In this document: in pieces, positions 59,687-64,000 of the stretch
Position numbering within the stretch: the first letter of the stretch is position 1
Layout: every line of letters begins with the position of its first letter
Source: Streptomyces aureocirculatus
GTDB lineage: Bacteria; Actinomycetota; Actinomycetes; Streptomycetales; Streptomycetaceae
Assembly (NCBI RefSeq): GCF_000720475.1
Contig: NZ_JOAP01000013.1
Coordinates: forward strand, 1-64,000
DNA length: 64,000 nt
Direction: 5' to 3'
The notes under the pieces: model-generated
Databases searched by the model: none
What the model was told of the DNA's origin: nothing
Seen by the model: only the letters and a program-made list of their open reading frames with translations
Made by a program: the position numbers and the translations under genes

Positions 59687-60391
59687 GTGCGGATGCCCGG
59701 CTCCCGGGCGGGGGACCGGGCGCTGGTCCTGACCAACGGGCACTGCTTCGAGGGCAGTCGGCCCGTCCCGGGAGAGGTCCTTGTCGACCAGCCGTCCCAC
59801 CGGCTGTTCGACCTCATGGACCGGGCGGGCGACACCGCTGCGCAACTGCACGCGAGCAAGGCCCTCTACGTCACCATGACGGGGACGGACGTCGCCCTGT
59901 ACCAAGTGGACACCACCTACCGGGAACTGGCGCGCGACCACGGGCTCACCCCGCTGACGCCGGCCGATCGGCGCCCCGCCCGCGGTGCCGACATCCGGAT
60001 CGTGTCCGGGAGCCTGAAGCAGGAATTCCGCTGCCGCGTCGACCAGTTCGCGTACCGGGTCCTTGAGTCGGCGAACGTCACCGAGGACGTGCTCCGCCAC
60101 TCCCCGGACTGCAGGACCGGGCCCGGTACATCCGGATCGCCCGTACTCTCCGGCGGTGAGGTGGTGGCGATCAACAACACCAGCAACCGGGACGGCAACG
60201 AGTGCACGGAGAACAACCCCTGTGAGATGGACCGCAGCGGGACGATCACGGCCCGCAAGGGAACCGGCTACGCCACCCAGACCTACTGGCTGACCACCTG
60301 TGAGGCGCCCGGGAACCGGCTCGATCTGGACCGGGACGGCTGTCTGCTGCCCCGCCCCGACCCCCGGCGCCAGCCCGCGGGGCGGGGGTGA
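59687..60391 (+). CDS. Trypsin-like serine protease lacking its signal peptide (probably 5'-truncated)
   Basis: A 234-residue protease domain with His in VLTNGHC, Asp in MTGTDVALYQV and Ser in GPGTSGSPVLSGG, plus paired Cys. The domain begins immediately, although SLVR just before the GTG continues the family's CSGSLVR sequence without any start or signal peptide. The 5' part of a secreted protease gene therefore seems lost, and the remainder lies 37 bp after the decayed hydrolase. It is probably not exported or not expressed. Confidence 0.72.
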   Translation: MRMPGSRAGDRALVLTNGHCFEGSRPVPGEVLVDQPSHRLFDLMDRAGDTAAQLHASKALYVTMTGTDVALYQVDTTYRELARDHGLTPLTPADRRPARGADIRIVSGSLKQEFRCRVDQFAYRVLESANVTEDVLRHSPDCRTGPGTSGSPVLSGGEVVAINNTSNRDGNECTENNPCEMDRSGTITARKGTGYATQTYWLTTCEAPGNRLDLDRDGCLLPRPDPRRQPAGRG

Positions 60392-60445
60392 AGCCACCGG
60401 GCCGGGGCGCGCGGGGGCGCGCCCCGGCCGGGGCAGTCGGGGCGG

Positions 60446-62764
60446 TCAGGAAGCGGACAGCTCCCCGCGGACCGTGCGGGCGGCGGTGACCAGGTTCTCC
60501 AGGGAGGCGCGGGTCTCGGGCCAGCCGCGGGTCTTCAGGCCGCAGTCGGGGTTGACCCAGAGGCGCTCGGCGGGGATGGCTTCGAGGCCCTTGCGGAGCA
60601 GGGCCGCGGCCTCCTCCGCGTCGGGTACGCGGGGGGAGTGGATGTCGTAGACGCCCGGGCCCGCCTCGCGCGGGTAGCCGTGGGCGGCGAGCTCCCGGGC
60701 CACCTGCATGTGCGAGCGGGCCGCCTCCAGGCTGATGACGTCGGCGTCGAGGTCGTCGATGGCCTGCACGATGTCACCGAACTCGGCGTAGCACATATGG
60801 GTGTGGATCTGGGTTTCCGGCCGGACGCCGCTGGTCGTGAGCCGGAACGACTCGGTGGCCCAGGCCAGATACGCAGCATGGTCCGTGGCGCGCAGCGGCA
60901 GCGTCTCGCGCAGCGCGGGCTCGTCGACCTGGATGACCGAGGTGCCCGCCGCCTCCAGGTCGCCGACCTCGTCCCGCAGGGCGAGGGCGACCTGCCGTGC
61001 GGTGTCGCCGAGCGGCTGGTCGTCGCGGACGAAGGACCAGGCGAGCATCGTCACCGGGCCGGTCAGCATCCCCTTGACCGGGCGGTCCGTGAGCGAGTTC
61101 GCGTACGCCGTCCAGCGCACCGTCATCGGCTCGGGCCGGGAGATGTCACCCGCCAGGACCGGCGGACGTACGTACCGGGTGCCGTACGACTGCACCCAGC
61201 CGTGCTGTGTGGCGAGGTAGCCCGTGAGCTGCTCGGCGAAGTACTGCACCATGTCGTTGCGCTCGGGCTCGCCGTGCACCAGGACGTCGATACCTGCCTT
61301 CTCCTGGAAGGCGAGCACGTCGCGGATCTCGCTCTCGATGCGCTGCTCGTAGCCCGCCTCGTCGATGCGCCCCGCGCGCAGGTCCGCGCGGGCGGCGCGC
61401 AGTTCCGTGGTCTGCGGGAACGAGCCGATGGTGGTCGTCGGAAGGAGCGGCAGCTTCAGGTGGGCCCGCTGGGCCGCGGCGCGCCGGGTGTACGGCTGGG
61501 AGCGGCGGCCGTCGGCGTCGGTGACGGCGGCGACCCTGGCCCGTACCGCTGCGTCGTGCGTGATGGGCGAGTTGGCCCGGGACGCGAGGTCGGCGCGGTT
61601 GGCGGCGAGCTCCGCGGCGATGGCATCGGTTCCCTGGGCGAGGCCCCTGGCCAGCGTGGAGATCTCGGCCGTCTTCTGCCGGGCGAAGGCGAGCCAGCGC
61701 AGGATCTGCGGGTCGATGTCGCGCTCGGCCGCCGCGTCGATCGGGACGTGCAGGAGGGAGCAGGAGGCGGCCACGTCGACCTGGTCGGCGAGACCCAGGA
61801 GCGTACCGAGGGTGGACAGGGAGTTCTCCAGGTTGTTGATCCAGATGTTGCGGCCGTCGACCACGCCCGCGACCAGGCGCTTGCCCGGCAGCCCGCCGAC
61901 CGCGGCGAGCGCGTCGACGTTGGCGGCGGCGGCGCCGGTGAAGTCCAGGGCCAGGCCGTCGACCGGCGCCTTCGCCAGGACGGGCAGCGCGTCACCGAGC
62001 CGGTCGAAGTAGGACGCCACGAGCAGCTTGGGCCGGTCGGTGAGGGCACCGAGATCGCGATAGGCGCGCGCTGCGGCGTTGAGCTCGGCCGGTGTGCGGT
62101 CCTGCACCAGGGCGGGCTCGTCGAGCTGCACCCACTCGGCGCCTGCCGCGCGCAGATCGGCGACGACCTCGGCGTACACGGGAAGGAGGCGGTCCAGGAG
62201 CGTCAGCGGCTCGAAGTCGGCGGCCACACCGGGGGCGGGCTTGGCGAGGAGCAGATAGGTGACAGGGCCGACCAGGACGGGGCGGGCGGCGAGGCCGAGC
62301 GCGAGGGCCTCCTTCAGCTCGGCGACCTGCTTGGCCGAGTCGGCCGCGAAGACGGTGTCGGGGCCCAACTCGGGCACCAGGTAGTGGTAGTTGGTGTCGA
62401 ACCACTTGGTCATCTCCAGCGGCGCCACGTCCTGGGTGCCGCGTGCCATCGCGAAGTAGCCGTCGAGCGCGTCGGTGTCGACGGCCACGCGGTGTCGTGG
62501 CGGGACGGCACCGACCATGACACTGGTGTCAAGGACGTGGTCGTAGTACGAGAAATCACCGGTCGGCACCTCGTGGATGCCTGCGTCGGCCAACTGCTGC
62601 CAGGCGGAACGGCGCAGGTCCGCCGTGGTCTGCCGGAGGGCGTCCGCCGTGACGCGGCCCTTCCAGTAGCCCTCGATGGCCTTCTTGAGCTCACGGTTCT
62701 GACCCTGGCGGGGGTAGCCGTACACGGTGGCCCGTGCTGCCGCGGCTGCGGGCTTCGCTGTCAC
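60446..62764 (-). CDS. metE: Cobalamin-independent methionine synthase
   Basis: A 772-residue two-barrel enzyme transferring the methyl of methyltetrahydrofolate triglutamate to homocysteine. Zinc ligands are visible in IHTHMCYAEF (His, Cys) and NPDCGLKTR (Cys). The two halves start YGYPRQGQNRELKKA and LLPTTTIGSFPQTTELR. GTG 62764 follows AAGGAG. A cobalamin riboswitch in its leader means the gene is off when B12 is plentiful and the B12-dependent MetH is used. Confidence 0.97.
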   Translation of the reverse strand: MTAKPAAAAARATVYGYPRQGQNRELKKAIEGYWKGRVTADALRQTTADLRRSAWQQLADAGIHEVPTGDFSYYDHVLDTSVMVGAVPPRHRVAVDTDALDGYFAMARGTQDVAPLEMTKWFDTNYHYLVPELGPDTVFAADSAKQVAELKEALALGLAARPVLVGPVTYLLLAKPAPGVAADFEPLTLLDRLLPVYAEVVADLRAAGAEWVQLDEPALVQDRTPAELNAAARAYRDLGALTDRPKLLVASYFDRLGDALPVLAKAPVDGLALDFTGAAAANVDALAAVGGLPGKRLVAGVVDGRNIWINNLENSLSTLGTLLGLADQVDVAASCSLLHVPIDAAAERDIDPQILRWLAFARQKTAEISTLARGLAQGTDAIAAELAANRADLASRANSPITHDAAVRARVAAVTDADGRRSQPYTRRAAAQRAHLKLPLLPTTTIGSFPQTTELRAARADLRAGRIDEAGYEQRIESEIRDVLAFQEKAGIDVLVHGEPERNDMVQYFAEQLTGYLATQHGWVQSYGTRYVRPPVLAGDISRPEPMTVRWTAYANSLTDRPVKGMLTGPVTMLAWSFVRDDQPLGDTARQVALALRDEVGDLEAAGTSVIQVDEPALRETLPLRATDHAAYLAWATESFRLTTSGVRPETQIHTHMCYAEFGDIVQAIDDLDADVISLEAARSHMQVARELAAHGYPREAGPGVYDIHSPRVPDAEEAAALLRKGLEAIPAERLWVNPDCGLKTRGWPETRASLENLVTAARTVRGELSAS

Positions 62765-62937
62765 GGAAATCTCCTTCGCGAGATGACTCCTGAGATCCCG
62801 GTGACGGGACACGGACGCGAAGGGGTGACGAACCGGACGGGGCGAACGTACGCGCCGTGGCGCGGTCGTCCTCCGCCTGGTATGCACGCCGACCCGCCCA
62901 CGAGGTCACCGAGATGTCCGCACGCGATCGGTCACGT

Positions 62938-63130
62938 GCGGGCAACGGGCAGGTCTTCGGACTCGTGGACGCGTCTGCCGAAGCAGATTCCTACTGGCCG
63001 TCGCTTCCCGGACCCGGCTGGGTCCAGTGCGTATGACGGCGTTCGTTCCCACTCACCGCTGCGGGGCAGTCCCGGATTCCCACCGGGTTCCCTCTTACGA
63101 CGCGTCTGTCTGGCGGACAGGGCGAACCGG
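62938..63130 (-). promoter_or_regulatory. Cobalamin (AdoCbl) riboswitch controlling metE
   Basis: Read on the minus strand, GAGGGAACCCGGTGGGAATC, then CGGGACTGCCCCGCAGCGGT (core with the conserved CTGCCCCGCA) and, further on, AGTCCGAAGACCTGCCCG (B12-box end) appear in order and spacing of the cobalamin aptamer, about 170 bases before the metE start. The intervening stem region (63025-62975) is the variable peripheral domain. This is the classic arrangement that shuts metE in the presence of adenosylcobalamin. Confidence 0.95.
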
Positions 63131-63352
63131 CTGCACAGGTCAGGTTAGAGGGTCACCGGCTTCTTGGGCAGCGCTGTTCGCGCGGCGGGAAGTGATCTCG
63201 GACACGGTTTGGGTGCGGGGCGGTACGGGTGCCTCCAGGGCGAAGTGGGCCAACGCCGTGCAGGCCGGGCCGTCCGCGGGCAGGCCGCTCTCCTCGGCGA
63301 TCACCCGGGCAGGGCCCACCGTCTCGCCCGCGTCGAACCCCTCGGCGACGGC

Positions 63353-63962
63353 GTCCACCGACTGCACTTCACCGACGGCACCGCTACCGACGCCGATCTC
63401 ATCATCGGCGCCGACGGCGCCTGGTCCAAGGTGCGCCGCCCGCTGACGAACGCCACACCCCGCTACACCGGCGTCACCTTCGTCGAGACCGGCTTCGACG
63501 ACACCGACATCCGTCATCCCCGCCTCGCCGCCCTGACCGCCGCCGGCACCATGATGGCCCTCCACAACCGGCAGGGCTTCGTCGGCCAGCGCAACAGCGG
63601 GGGACACATACGCGTCTACGTAGCCATGCGCACCGACGAGGACTGGTGCCGGAAGGACGGGCTCGACCTCGCCGACACCCCTGCTGTGCGCGACGCGCTT
63701 GTCCCCCTTCTCGGGGATGGGCGCCAATCTCGCCATGCTCGACGGCGCGGGCCTCGCCGAGGCCCTCATCGAAAGGCCCACCGTCGACGAGGCCGTCACC
63801 GTTTACGAAAGGGTCCTCCTGCCGCGCTCCGCCGAAGCCGCCGAGGGGGCGGCCGAGGCCATCGACGACGCCTTCAGCCCGGACGGAGCCGCCCGTGTCC
63901 TCGCCCATATGGAGGTCCCGGAGCGCGCGCCAGGTCCGGCAGCGGGCAGGGTCAGCGGCTGA
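63353..63962 (+). pseudogene. Decayed FAD-dependent monooxygenase
   Basis: LHFTDGTATDADLIIGADGA followed by WSKVRRPL starts abruptly at the DG motif with no FAD-binding N-terminus. It then runs to AVRDAL and, in another frame, resumes at SPFSGMGANLAMLDGAGLAE, losing the GD box before SPF. Internal deletion, 5' loss and frameshift make it non-functional. It is a third relative of the monooxygenases at 23935 and 44162, closest in style to TetX. Confidence 0.82.
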
Positions 63963-64000
63963 CCGCGTTCTCCTTCGCCACGCGCGACAGCTTCTCGGGG
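63952..64000 (-). CDS. Possible 3' end of a gene continuing beyond the window
   Basis: The minus strand reads PEKLSRVAKENAVSR before a stop at 63952. The segment is too short to identify; it overlaps the end of the decayed monooxygenase by 11 bases. Confidence 0.3.
   Translation of the reverse strand, partial: PEKLSRVAKENAVSR

Noticed and set aside
63140..63370. A minus-strand gene just upstream of the metE riboswitch
   Set aside because: The frame gives a protein-like stretch (GPARVIAEESGLPADGPACT) but no start or recognised family, and the upstream part is antisense to the decayed monooxygenase. Possibly a C-terminal relic.

Overview
The window is high-GC actinobacterial DNA, almost certainly Streptomyces. 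It shows GTG and TTG starts, strong GGAGG-type ribosome sites, ATGA/GTGA stop-start overlaps, LuxR/NarL, TetR, MarR and HxlR regulators, a mycothiol-type isomerase and S41 and trypsin-like proteases. Many small decayed genes and transposase scraps suggest a variable, possibly chromosome-arm region. No rRNA or tRNA gene and no CRISPR array was seen.

Region 1 (1-8083, + strand) is the end of a biosynthetic operon with overlapping genes: the tail of an NRPS (PCP-thioesterase, cut by the left edge), a two-gene coenzyme-B12 acyl-CoA mutase, a free-standing carrier protein, a free-standing adenylation enzyme with a proline-like code, a condensation protein ending in a vestigial A-domain piece, and crotonyl-CoA carboxylase/reductase. 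Together they suggest a branched alkyl-dicarboxylyl unit (alkylmalonyl-CoA rearranged to alkylsuccinyl-CoA) joined to amino acids. Actinonin- or matlystatin-like pseudopeptides are the obvious comparison.

Region 2 (8063-15018, - strand) is a compact non-contractile phage-tail module: tail terminator, tube, frameshifted assembly chaperones, coiled-coil protein, short tape measure, distal tail protein, baseplate proteins and a small acidic coiled-coil protein. No capsid, terminase, portal, integrase or lysis gene is present, so it looks like a tail-like particle or a stranded prophage remnant. It runs convergently into the NRPS operon.

Region 3 (15.0-19.3 kb) is scar tissue: a broken lipoprotein, two IS5-type transposase remnants, a truncated VOC gene, a GNAT, a membrane protein and an extra methionine aminopeptidase behind a duplicated promoter-like element.

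Region 4 (19.4-26.7 kb) has an MMPL exporter, a NarL-type two-component pair, and an MFS/FAD-monooxygenase operon. The two exporters share a roughly 115-bp related upstream element.

Region 5 (26.8-41.0 kb) is mixed metabolism: EF-hand protein, S41 protease, an amidohydrolase/uracil-DNA-glycosylase-like pair, VOC and serine-hydrolase genes, MarR/cupin and TetR/flavin-enzyme divergent pairs, a short alanyl-tRNA-synthetase paralogue with an Ala-rich leader ORF, a metallo-beta-lactamase-fold protein and a lipoprotein.

Region 6 (41.3-52.6 kb) carries a repeat-bearing YtcJ-like amidohydrolase, LuxR regulator, FAD monooxygenase, NDH-2-like oxidoreductase, an unusual UPF0114-IstB fusion, P450 and Mrr-like nuclease, and a quinone-oxidoreductase/TetR pair.

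Region 7 (53.1-64.0 kb) has a long glycosyltransferase, an HxlR/tautomerase pair with twin operators, MDMPI-like and GNAT proteins, a decayed hydrolase, a leaderless protease, metE with a cobalamin riboswitch, and a decayed monooxygenase at the right edge.
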